The notes under the pieces are model-generated. The model was not told the origin of the DNA, ran no database searches, and was given only the letters and a program-made list of their open reading frames with translations. Shown here piece by piece: positions 7,122 to 14,559 of a stretch of DNA of 37,605 bases. The DNA lies in contig CABUXM010000010.1 in assembly GCA_902495545.1 (NCBI GenBank), positions 1 through 37,605 of the forward strand, given 5' to 3'. A program made the position numbers and the translations under genes. This DNA is from an uncultured Collinsella sp. Its GTDB lineage: Bacteria > Actinomycetota > Coriobacteriia > Coriobacteriales > Coriobacteriaceae. Position 1 is the stretch's first letter. Every line of letters starts with the position of its first letter.

Positions 7122-7823
7122 CTAGCCGCGAGGCGCGTCAATTGCGACCTTGCCGCTCTCCAGCACGTGGACGCGACCGTCGGCGAGCATCTGCACGACC
7201 TCGGGATACAGCACGTGCTCAATCGCGTGGATGTGCTCCTCGAGCGTATCGACGTCCCAGCCCTCCTCAACAGCCAGCGCGCGCTGGGCGATGATGGGGC
7301 CGTTGTCGTAGATCCCGTTGGCAAAATGCACGGTCACGCCAGTTACCTTGACGCCGCGCGCAAAGGCATCGTCGATCGCATGCGCGCCGGTAAAGCTCGG
7401 CAGCAGCGCGGGATGCAGATTGACCACGCGATTGGGGAATGCCGCCAGCAGCGGCGTGTGCACCATGCGCATGTAGCCGGCCATGACCACATACTCGCAA
7501 CCGCGCTCGAGCAGCTCGTGCGCAATGATCTCGTCGGCGGCGATGGGGTCGGCATAGACATCCTTGGACAGCGTGAGCGTCTGGATGCCCGCGCGCTCAG
7601 CGCGCTGCAAACCCTTAGCCGAAGGACGGCTCGACACCACAAGCTCAATCGAAGCGTTGAGCTTGCCGGCGGCGATCAGGTCGATCAGCGCCTGCAGGTT
7701 GGTACCCGAACCGCTGATGAGCACACCGATCTTGAGCGGCTCGGCCGTATCGGTGCCGGTCGGACGGGTGTAGGGCACAAAGCCCAGGCTCGCGGCAGCA
7801 GTCATCTGCTCGTTAGCGCTCAT
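7122..7823 (-). CDS. purN: Phosphoribosylglycinamide formyltransferase
   Basis: A 233-residue PurN. It transfers a formyl group from 10-formyl-tetrahydrofolate to GAR in the third step of purine synthesis. The GAR-binding loop is ISGSGTNLQ (residues 36-44). The catalytic block VVNLHPALLPSFTGAHAIDDA lies at about 133-153 and carries the Asn-His pair; the catalytic Asp comes later in DNGPIIAQ. An N-terminal tail of about 30 residues precedes the core, so a later start such as the Met at 7805 is possible. The start at 7823 overlaps the purM stop by 11 bases, which points to translational coupling. Confidence 0.96.
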   Translation of the reverse strand: MSANEQMTAAASLGFVPYTRPTGTDTAEPLKIGVLISGSGTNLQALIDLIAAGKLNASIELVVSSRPSAKGLQRAERAGIQTLTLSKDVYADPIAADEIIAHELLERGCEYVVMAGYMRMVHTPLLAAFPNRVVNLHPALLPSFTGAHAIDDAFARGVKVTGVTVHFANGIYDNGPIIAQRALAVEEGWDVDTLEEHIHAIEHVLYPEVVQMLADGRVHVLESGKVAIDAPRG

Positions 7824-8916
7824 CGGAGTACACGACCTTACCGGAACCCTCGACGCACTCGCCCACGCGGAACGGCTTCTCGCCCAGCGCGACCAGAGCC
7901 TCGGTCACCGCGGCCTCGTCCTCGGGGGCGACGATCAGGCACAGGCCAACGCCCATGTTGAAGGTCTTGCATGCCTCATTGGGCGCGAGCTCGGCCTGGC
8001 GCGAGACGTAGGTGATGACGGGCGGAACGTCCCAACCCATCTCGGCGCCGTTACGGGTGACCACGGCGTCAACGTCGTCGGCAAGCGCGCGGTTGAGGTT
8101 CTCGGTGATGCCGCCGCCGGTGATGTGGGCGATGGCGTGCACCGGAGCGCCACCGCGCAGCAGCTCCAGAATCGGCTTGACATAGATGCGCGTGGGGGCC
8201 AACAGGGCGTCTGCCAGCGAAGCACCGCCGAGCTCCTCGAGCGGACGGCTCAGCTCCTCCGCCTTAGCGGCGGCCTCGGGCGTGCCCGGCTTAATGCCGT
8301 CGACGCCGATGACCTTGCGCACGAGCGAGTAGCCGTTGGAGTGCACGCCGGTGGAAGGCAGGCCCAGGATCACATCGCCCGGGCGGACGTTTGCGGGGTC
8401 GAGCATCTTGGGACGGTCGACGACGCCCACGGTAAAGCCGGCAAGGTCGTAGTCGGCCGGAGCCATGACGCCGGGGTGCTCGGCCATCTCACCGCCCACG
8501 AGCGCGCAGCCCGCGAGCTTACAGCCATCGGCCACGCCCTTGATGATCTTTGCCATGTGCCCGGCCTCGATGTGACCGATGGCAACATAGTCCAGGAAGA
8601 ACAGCGGCTCGGCGCCCGAAGCCAAAATGTCGTTGACGCACATAGCGACCAGGTCCTGGCCCACCGTCTCGTGACGGTCCATGATCTGGGCAAGCACGAG
8701 CTTGGTGCCCACGCCGTCGGTACCGCTAATCAGAATCGGGTCTTCCATATCCTTAAGCGCGGCGGCCGAGAATAAGCCACCAAAGCCACCGATACCGCCG
8801 ATGACCTCGGGACGGTTGGTGTCCTTAACCATCTGCTTAATAGCGTCAACGGCGCGGCCGCCCTCGGCGGTATCGACGCCGGCATCCTCATACGTCACAT
8901 GCTTGCTGTCGCTCAT
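7813..8916 (-). CDS. purM: Phosphoribosylformylglycinamidine cyclo-ligase (AIR synthetase)
   Basis: A 367-residue PurM, which closes the imidazole ring of FGAM to AIR with ATP. It starts with the family hallmark VTYEDAGVD. GTDGVGTKLVLA and CVNDILASGAEPLFFLDY are the ATP and substrate loops. GEMAEHPG and GLPSTGVHSNGYSLVRK are other conserved blocks. Dimerisation forms the active site in the cytoplasm (family knowledge). It is translationally linked to purN downstream. The 157-bp gap upstream to purF contains hairpin-forming GC-rich repeats (GGCGCC twice at 8942-8960, and GGCGCGCG/CGCGCGCC near 8985-9012) and the purF terminator. Confidence 0.97.
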   Translation of the reverse strand: MSDSKHVTYEDAGVDTAEGGRAVDAIKQMVKDTNRPEVIGGIGGFGGLFSAAALKDMEDPILISGTDGVGTKLVLAQIMDRHETVGQDLVAMCVNDILASGAEPLFFLDYVAIGHIEAGHMAKIIKGVADGCKLAGCALVGGEMAEHPGVMAPADYDLAGFTVGVVDRPKMLDPANVRPGDVILGLPSTGVHSNGYSLVRKVIGVDGIKPGTPEAAAKAEELSRPLEELGGASLADALLAPTRIYVKPILELLRGGAPVHAIAHITGGGITENLNRALADDVDAVVTRNGAEMGWDVPPVITYVSRQAELAPNEACKTFNMGVGLCLIVAPEDEAAVTEALVALGEKPFRVGECVEGSGKVVYSDER

Positions 8917-9047
8917 CTGAGCCTTCCTCTCCCACTACCGTGGCGCCGCGCGGGCGCCAAACGGTGCTCATAGTTGCGTTCATTTCGGCGCGCGCCATAA
9001 CAACGCGCGCCGTCATATCAACAAAACAGCAGGTAAAACCTACCAAA

Positions 9048-9074
9048 ATAAACCTGTCCCTACATGGCAGGTTT
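9048..9074 (-). terminator. Possible terminator after purF with GGGACAGG motif
   Basis: On the minus strand AAACCTG (9068-9074) pairs with CAGGTTT (9050-9056), followed by ATTTT. The sequence TAGGGACAGG lies in the loop and 3' arm. The stem starts at the purF stop codon. The stem is only seven base pairs, so termination may be partial, which would let purF and purMN share a transcript. Confidence 0.55.
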
Positions 9075-10744
9075 TAGGCCTCGCCGTGTTCCTCTTCCCA
9101 GCTGCGATCGTCGTATTTCTCGACCACGGCGTCGTCATCAACGTGCAGCGGCTTGTCCAGGTTGCGGGGCTTAAAGCCCTCCATGAACTTGTCGCGGCCA
9201 AAGCTCTCGGGAATCGCCACGGGGTAGCGGCCGGTAAAGCACGCATCGCAGTAACCGCCCTTGGGCATGACCTTAAGCAGGCCCTCGACCGAAAGGAAGG
9301 CCAGCGAATCGGCGCCGATATACTCGCAAATCTCGTCGACCGTCTTGTTGGCGCTGATAAGCTGCGACTGCACGTCGGTATCGATGCCGTAGAAGCACGG
9401 CCAGATGACCTCGGGCGAGTTGATGCGGATATGAATCTCCTTGGCGCCAGCGTTGCGCAGCATCTTGACGAGCTGCACCATGGTGGTGCCGCGCACGATG
9501 GAGTCGTCGATGACGACCAGGCGCTTGCCCTCGATGTTGTCGCGCAGCGGGTTGAGTTTCATACGCACGCCCATGGCGCGCAGCTCCTGCGTGGGCTCGA
9601 TAAACGTACGGCCCACGTAGCGGTTCTTGATAAGACCCTCGCCAAAGGGAATACCGCTCTCGTGCGAATACCCCTCCGCGGGCGGCAGGCCGGAGTCGGG
9701 CACGCCGATGACCAGATCGGCCTCGACGGGCTCCTCGTGTGCCAGCTGGCGACCCATGTCGTAACGGCAGGCATAGACGCTCTTGCCGTTCATGATGGAG
9801 TCGGGGCGGGCAAAGTAGACCTGCTCAAAGATGCAGTTTGCGGGCTCTTCGGCTGCAGGCACGCCCTGCTCGGATACCAGACCCTCGGCGCTGATGCGCA
9901 AGATCTCGCCGGGACGGACGTCACGGACGTACTCGGCACCCACGATGTCGAGTGCGCAGGTCTCGGAAGCAACGACCCAGCCGCCGGCGCGCGTGACACG
10001 GACGGCGGAGTCGACCGTCGCGGCGCCGTCCTGCGACGGCAGCTGCGAAACGGATGCGGCATCGGCCTGGTCCAGGCCCTCGTCCACCAGCTTGCCCAGC
10101 ACGAGCGGGCGAATGCCGTGCGGATCTCGGAATGCGTAGAGTGCCTGCTCGTTGATGAGCGTCATGGCGTAGCCGCCGCGCACGAGCTCCATGGTCTTGC
10201 GAATGCCCTCGCGCAGATGGCCTGTACGCTGAGTAAAGTAGCCGATAAGCTTAGTCGCGACCTCGGAATCCGAATTGGAGAGGAACGGCACGCCCAGCTC
10301 GATCAGCTGGCGGCGCAGCTCGTCGGTGTTAACCAGAGTGCCGTTGTGAGCAAGCGCGATAATGACGCTGTTGATGGTAGAAAGATGCGGCTGCGAGGCT
10401 TCCCAGCTCTTGGCACCGGCAGTGCCATAGCGCACGTGGCCCACGGCCAGCTGGCCGGAGAGCGTCGACAGGTCGGCGTTGGAGAACACGCGATCGAGCA
10501 GTCCCAGGTCTTTGCGAACCATAACCGTGCCGCCATCACCCACGGCGATTCCCGCCGATTCCTGGCCGCGATGCTGCAGCGCGCGCAGACCAAAGTACGT
10601 CAGTCGAGCCACATCGCGATCGGGTGCCCACACACCAAAAATGCCGCATTCCTCATGCAGCTGGTCGGAGTCCGGATCATACGTCGACATGGTCTTCACC
10701 TGTCCCGCGGCACGCTCGGCCGCGCGGATGGTTTCTTGAGACAT
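9074..10744 (-). CDS. purF: Amidophosphoribosyltransferase (glutamine PRPP amidotransferase)
   Basis: A 556-residue PurF, the committed first step of purine synthesis. The N-terminal Ntn glutaminase nucleophile is Cys33 in LHEECGIFGVW and must be exposed by removing the propeptide. The PRPP loop is VVIDDSIVRGTTM. Cysteines in PANCIFEQVYFARPDS, WPCFYGID and GGYCDACFTGRYP match the Bacillus-type enzyme that carries a [4Fe-4S] cluster. Two starts are plausible. The ATG at 10744 follows GAGGGGAT and gives a 32-residue propeptide. The ATG at 10690 follows CAGGTGA and gives 14 residues, closer to the 11 of B. subtilis. A TATAAT box lies upstream. Confidence 0.97.
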   Translation of the reverse strand: MSQETIRAAERAAGQVKTMSTYDPDSDQLHEECGIFGVWAPDRDVARLTYFGLRALQHRGQESAGIAVGDGGTVMVRKDLGLLDRVFSNADLSTLSGQLAVGHVRYGTAGAKSWEASQPHLSTINSVIIALAHNGTLVNTDELRRQLIELGVPFLSNSDSEVATKLIGYFTQRTGHLREGIRKTMELVRGGYAMTLINEQALYAFRDPHGIRPLVLGKLVDEGLDQADAASVSQLPSQDGAATVDSAVRVTRAGGWVVASETCALDIVGAEYVRDVRPGEILRISAEGLVSEQGVPAAEEPANCIFEQVYFARPDSIMNGKSVYACRYDMGRQLAHEEPVEADLVIGVPDSGLPPAEGYSHESGIPFGEGLIKNRYVGRTFIEPTQELRAMGVRMKLNPLRDNIEGKRLVVIDDSIVRGTTMVQLVKMLRNAGAKEIHIRINSPEVIWPCFYGIDTDVQSQLISANKTVDEICEYIGADSLAFLSVEGLLKVMPKGGYCDACFTGRYPVAIPESFGRDKFMEGFKPRNLDKPLHVDDDAVVEKYDDRSWEEEHGEA

Positions 10745-11038
10745 GGCATCCCCTCAGAGCCTCGTTATTTGGCGTTACCTGCCCTATTATACGCACGGCA
10801 AGACAAGCACTCCCGCGCATGAACAGCGCTTTTTAAAAGCCCACCGAGCTTATAATCCGTTTTGCAGCCAAACATTTTATTGGGCAGGCGCCTCGGGGCC
10901 GACGATCCCGCATACTTCCGTTGCGACGCGTCTTGCCCGCCGTTGGGGCTTGCATTGTTGCAATTGGGACGTTCGTCCTGTCTTTTGGCAGGTCGGCGGC
11001 GTATCCTTGTACCTACAGCAAAACGAGAAAGGTTATGT
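10745..11038. other. Divergent intergenic region between purF and the CmpB-type gene
   Basis: These 294 bases hold control elements for genes leaving in both directions. The purF -10 box lies at 10786-10791. A plus-strand TATAAT at 10851-10856 could serve the rightward gene, with a 5' leader of roughly 175 bases, but its -35 is poor. I see no small gene or structured RNA I can name. Confidence 0.5.
10786..10791 (-). promoter_or_regulatory. -10 box of the purF promoter
   Basis: The minus strand reads a perfect TATAAT about 41 bases before the purF ATG at 10744. No good -35 hexamer is seen at 16-18 bases upstream, so activator dependence or a relaxed -35 is possible. I see no purine riboswitch in this leader. 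Confidence 0.5.
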
Positions 11039-12268
11039 ATGGATCGAAACGAACTCGACCCCAGCGTCCCCAGCGCCACGGAGGTCAAGAAGATCCCCCT
11101 CATCATTAAGGTATACGCCGTCCTGTGCATCCTGTCCGGCGTGGGCACGCTCCCGTCGGTCGGCGCCTTTATGTGGCAGGTCATCACCGCGCTCATCAAC
11201 GGCAACGCCGCCGCCAAGCTCGGCGATAACACGCTCGTCGCGGTCGGACTGATTGTCGCCGGCATCATGCTCTCGGCTGCCAGTGCCGTCATCTTGATCA
11301 TCTTTGGCCTTGACCTCATCAAGAACCAGCGCCGTAACGCCGCCCGTCTGTCCTATATCCTTATCGCGTTTACCGTCGTCGAGCTTTTGGTCGACGTGAT
11401 GCTACAGGGTATCGGGCCCTTCTTGCTGCGCCCCGCCATCCAGCTCGGCATCCTCGTCGCGCTTTCGGCCACCGTTGACCCCACGCTTCGTCAGGAGCGC
11501 GAACTGCAGCGCCGCCTGCAGGAGATGCTCGACCGCGACGCTGCCGCCGAGGGTATGCTCGGACGCGATGAAACCGGCGAAGGCTACATCAAGCTCAACT
11601 ACTTCAACCTGTTCTGGGTATTCTTTGTCTGTTGCGTGCTCGGCCTGGTCGCCGAGGACATCTGGCACATGACGGTCGACGACCCGGGCGTCTACCAGAA
11701 CCGCGCCGGCATGCTGTTTGGCCCCTTCAGCCCCATCTACGGATTTGGCGCCGTGCTCATGACCATGGTGCTCAACCGCTTCTACAAAAAGAGCCCCATC
11801 ATCATTTTCCTGGTAAGCGCTGTGCTCGGCGCGAGCTTTGAGGTGTTCGTGGGCTGGTTTATGCAGACCTCATTTGGCGTGGTCTCGTGGAGCTACTCGC
11901 ACATGAAGTTGTTCGGCATGCCCGACCCACTCGCCGTCCTTACGGGCGGACGCACCTGCACGGGCTTTGCCTGCCTGTGGGGCCTTGGTGGCCTTATCTG
12001 GATCAAGCTGCTGCTGCCGAGGCTGCTCAAGCTCATCAACATGATTCCGTGGAAGAGCCGCTACTCGGCTACCGTCCTCTTCACCATCATTATGCTGGTC
12101 GATGGCGTTATGACGCTGCAGTCGCTCGATTATTGGTACCAGCGCGTCAACGGCACGGAACCGCATATTCCCGTCGCGCAGTTCTACGGCAAGTACTTCG
12201 ATAACGCCTACATGGAGAACCGCTTCCAGAGCATGACCATGAGCCCCAAGGATGCGACGCGCGTGTAG
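11039..12268 (+). CDS. Polytopic membrane protein with CmpB-type (PF06541-like) C-terminal domain
   Basis: A 409-residue membrane protein. The N-terminal half has hydrophobic helices at about 22-50, 68-95 and 105-150. A charged, helical cytoplasmic linker follows (RQERELQRRLQEMLDRD). From about residue 188 the sequence matches the 'putative ABC transporter permease' CmpB family: NLFWVFFVCCVLGLVAED, NRAGMLFGPFSPIYGFGA, then GASFEVFVGWFMQ. The biochemical role of that family is not established, and no ABC ATPase lies beside it. The ATG at 11039 has GAGAAAGG upstream; an ATG four bases earlier is out of frame. It is one of the few plus-strand genes, convergent with the MoaE-like gene. Confidence 0.8.
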   Translation: MDRNELDPSVPSATEVKKIPLIIKVYAVLCILSGVGTLPSVGAFMWQVITALINGNAAAKLGDNTLVAVGLIVAGIMLSAASAVILIIFGLDLIKNQRRNAARLSYILIAFTVVELLVDVMLQGIGPFLLRPAIQLGILVALSATVDPTLRQERELQRRLQEMLDRDAAAEGMLGRDETGEGYIKLNYFNLFWVFFVCCVLGLVAEDIWHMTVDDPGVYQNRAGMLFGPFSPIYGFGAVLMTMVLNRFYKKSPIIIFLVSAVLGASFEVFVGWFMQTSFGVVSWSYSHMKLFGMPDPLAVLTGGRTCTGFACLWGLGGLIWIKLLLPRLLKLINMIPWKSRYSATVLFTIIMLVDGVMTLQSLDYWYQRVNGTEPHIPVAQFYGKYFDNAYMENRFQSMTMSPKDATRV

Positions 12269-12289
12269 CGCCCACCGCGCCCAAAACGC

Positions 12290-12329
12290 AAAATGCCCGC
12301 CGGTACCACACGTACCAGCGGGTATTTTT
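12290..12329. terminator. Bidirectional terminator between convergent genes
   Basis: AAAATGCCCGC (12290-12300) pairs with GCGGGTATTTT (12318-12328) with one wobble, and an inner GGTAC/GTACC pair shortens the loop. A-rich and T-rich ends allow use from both directions. It lies between the CmpB-type gene stop (12268) and the MoaE-like gene stop (12359). Confidence 0.88.
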
Positions 12330-12358
12330 ATAAACGAGCCTTCTATCGACGCAAGCCC

Positions 12359-12778
12359 CTACGCCTCGCGCTCGACCTCGCTCACGCACGCATTTTTGAT
12401 GGTACCGACGAGCGCCTGCAGCGCATCGACCACATGCGGGCGAATGTCCCCGCCAATGAGCACGAGCATGATGTCGTCGCCCACGGCAAGCTCTCCGCTC
12501 GCCAGCCACACGCGCACATAGCCGATACCCGGCATCGCGCGCGTGGCCTCGATAGCGGCCTGCACCTTTTCGGCATCGAAGCCAAACACCATACCGCCCA
12601 CCCTGTGTCCAGGTGCCACGCCACCGGTCTCGATGCCGCGTGCCTCGGATTTTGGCGTTGCGCGCACCACGCCGTTGTGTGTCAGGTACATGCCGCAGCC
12701 AGCCGCCGAAGCATCGGCCTTGGCCTTGCGCAGCCAGGCATCAATTGAAGGCATCGTTTTGCCGTTCTCGAGCATCAT
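12359..12778 (-). CDS. MoaE-like protein (molybdopterin synthase large-subunit fold)
   Basis: A protein of 138-139 residues that aligns by eye with MoaE along most of its length. GMYLTHNGVVR (29-39) stands for the MoaE GxVVTFxGxVR start, and FDAEKVQAAIEATRA for the central helix. SGELAVGDDIMLVLIGGDIR (94-113) corresponds to the GEL-x-GDEI strand. The C-terminal catalytic area is altered: Lys128 in GTIKNACVSEVERE can match the first catalytic lysine (Lys119 in E. coli), but the second (Lys126, in FWKRE) is replaced. No moaD or other Moco genes are nearby. Activity as molybdopterin synthase is doubtful. GGGAG precedes two adjacent ATG codons; 12775 has the better spacing. Confidence 0.65.
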   Translation of the reverse strand: MMLENGKTMPSIDAWLRKAKADASAAGCGMYLTHNGVVRATPKSEARGIETGGVAPGHRVGGMVFGFDAEKVQAAIEATRAMPGIGYVRVWLASGELAVGDDIMLVLIGGDIRPHVVDALQALVGTIKNACVSEVEREA

Positions 12779-12799
12779 TTCTCCCTTACCGTCGTCGAA

Positions 12800-12830
12800 T
12801 AGCTAATTTGGGACGGGGCTCTTTTAGCTA
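12800..12830. repeat. GGGACGGGGCT hairpin unit, relative of the copies at 26.8 kb
   Basis: TAGCTAA (12800-12806) pairs with TTAGCTA (12824-12830) around the loop TTTGGGACGGGGCTCTT. The 31 bases match 26831-26861 at about 28 positions, so this is a true dispersed repeat. It lies 12 bases past the stop of the sortase frame and has no T-run. Confidence 0.8.
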
Positions 12831-12842
12831 CTCTCGAGCACC

Positions 12843-13841
12843 TTATTCTTCGACCGGTGTGAGCACCATGACGGCACGCGTGTTGCTCAGCGACAGCGAA
12901 CGGCAGGTCACAAGCGTAACGATCTTGGTTGCCGAAGCAGCGCGGTCGGTGGCATCGCTCGCCACGGCAGAGGCGCCGTCGAGCATCTCAGACAGGTAAT
13001 TCTTCAGTCCGTCAGCGCCCTCAAAGTTGGGCGTGCGCGCCTTGGCATACGTGTCCTCGACCACCTTGGTCGCCAGCGGGCGCAACTTATACGTCGCATC
13101 GCGCGTGATGTAGTACACGTATTCCATGCTGTCGAATGTCGCCTGATCGGTCGTGTCCGAAATCACGTTGAACATTGAGCCGTCGTTCATGTGATGGCCG
13201 TAGATCGTGGTCTGCTGATCCACCATGCCCGGCGCGGTATCGTCGCTATCCAAAAAGATGGCACCAGACGCATTGGCCGTACCGTCAAACAGCGTGTTGA
13301 GGTACTTGGAGTTGTTGTTGGTCTGCACCACGGGGTAGTTGATGTTGGTGCCAGGCACGTAAATCCAACCCACAACCTCGGGATTTGTCTGGGCAAGCGC
13401 GTTGAAGTCAATGATCGGCACGCCGCTGGCGTCCTTGTCGCTCACATATTGCTTTTCGATTTTTTGATACGACTCGCTCGCCTGCTTGTAGCCAATCTGC
13501 GCATTGATAAAGATGGCGGCCGCAGCAACGATCAGGCCAATGCCGATGATGATGAGCAGAATGGGGACGACGGAGCACCGCGTTTTTCATGGCGGCTCGG
13601 TATAGCTCGATGGTGCGGCATACGCCGAAGAGCGAGGTGACTTCTTGGCCGCACTGTATGATGAAGGGCGATATGCAGCAGGTGTATCCGGACGGCAATG
13701 CTTCGCCGGCGTTACGGGACGCGGCGCACGAGCCTGCTGAGGAGAGGATGCCCGACCCTGCTGCATGGAGCGGGCCGATCCCGACTTGGCCGGATCGGGG
13801 ATCTGAGAAGCCGAGAAACGTTTTCCCTGATAGTCGGACAT
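12843..13841 (-). pseudogene. srtB: Class B sortase, reading frame interrupted by an in-frame TGA
   Basis: Starting at the ATG at 13841 (GGGAGAG upstream), 84 codons encode a Ser/Pro/Ala-rich basic leader ending SYTEPP. Codon 85 is TGA (13587-13589). The same frame then continues with KTRC, a transmembrane helix (VVPILLIIIGIGLIV, codons ~90-115) and a complete class B sortase domain. The catalytic residues are intact: His216 in TIYGHHM, Cys313 in TLVTC and Arg322 in NTRAVM. Changing TGA to CGA (one C-to-T transition) would restore a 332-residue enzyme. No ATG/GTG/TTG start lies between the stop and the helix; the first is a GTG at 13445, after the helix. So this is probably a recent nonsense allele, a sequencing error, or recoding. 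The intact enzyme would join sorting-signal proteins to the cell wall. Confidence 0.75.
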
Positions 13842-13877
13842 GACTCTCCCTATGATTACAACGGAATGGCAAGCCGC

Positions 13878-14342
13878 TTAGGCGTCGGCCATCTCCTGCT
13901 TCATCTTCTCGATAACCTTGCGGTACTCGGGGTCACAGGCACCCAGAATCTGTGTGGCATAGATGGCGGCGTTCTTGGCACCGTTGATGGCAACACAGGC
14001 CACGGGCACGCCCGAAGGCATCTGCACCATCGACAGCAGCGAGTCCATACCACCCAGGTCGCTCGTCTTCATGGGCACGCCAATAACTGGCAGCGGCGTA
14101 AACGCGGCCACGACACCGCCCAGGTGAGCAGCCTTGCCGGCAGCGGCGATAATCACCTTGATGCCGCGGTCGGCAGCAGTCGAGGCCCACTCATGGACCT
14201 TCGCCGGCGTGCGGTGCGCGCTCGCGATCACGAGCTCGTAGGGCACACCCAGTGCCTCGAGCTCGGCGGTGCAGCCTTCCATAACGCCCAGATCGGACTT
14301 GGAGCCCATGATGATCCCGACAACCGGCTTCTGATCTGCCAT
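13878..14342 (-). CDS. purE: 5-(carboxyamino)imidazole ribonucleotide mutase
   Basis: A 154-residue class I PurE, which converts N5-CAIR to CAIR. The conserved blocks are GIIMGSKSDLGVM, ASAHRTP (with the catalytic His), AAAGKAAHLGG and GVPMKTSDLGGMDSLLSMVQ. AGGAGG lies nine bases before the ATG at 14342; a TTG six bases upstream is a less likely start. No purK, which makes its substrate, is next to it in this window. The sortase frame begins 36 bases downstream on the same strand, so the two may be co-transcribed. Confidence 0.96.
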   Translation of the reverse strand: MADQKPVVGIIMGSKSDLGVMEGCTAELEALGVPYELVIASAHRTPAKVHEWASTAADRGIKVIIAAAGKAAHLGGVVAAFTPLPVIGVPMKTSDLGGMDSLLSMVQMPSGVPVACVAINGAKNAAIYATQILGACDPEYRKVIEKMKQEMADA

Positions 14343-14497
14343 AAACAAAGACCTCCTGTTGAGAGCGGCGACGCGGCGGATCCGCGACCCTTAACTTCAA
14401 ATAATTCAAGTATAGCCACCGATGCCGATGTGTTCGGTGAGAGACGGAATCCTTTGCGAGATTAAGGCCGAAGGGTCGGAGCTTTCCGCCTACATTC

Positions 14498-14539
14498 AAA
14501 AAGCATGCCCACCGTCCTTGGGTGGGACGGCGGGCACGC
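14498..14539 (-). terminator. Strong rho-independent terminator after the GH31 gene
   Basis: On the minus strand a 15-bp stem (14525-14539 pairing with 14503-14517, two wobbles) closes a seven-base loop and is followed by five T. It starts 20 bases after the stop of the gene ending at 14560. Confidence 0.92.
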
Positions 14540-14559
14540 TTGCTTAGCTGCTGCTGGGG

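Noticed and set aside
9086..10822. Long plus-strand frame opposite purF
   Set aside because: Antisense shadow of purF; no ribosome-binding site or recognisable domain.
13445..13445. GTG at 13445 as the true sortase start
   Set aside because: It would remove the membrane helix that is clearly encoded just upstream in the same frame, and no ribosome-binding site precedes it.
13587..13589. TGA in the sortase gene as selenocysteine
   Set aside because: No SECIS-like hairpin stands out downstream and the position is between a disordered leader and a membrane helix, not an active site.
10745..14559. Purine riboswitch upstream of purF or purE
   Set aside because: I could not find the conserved three-way junction core in either leader.
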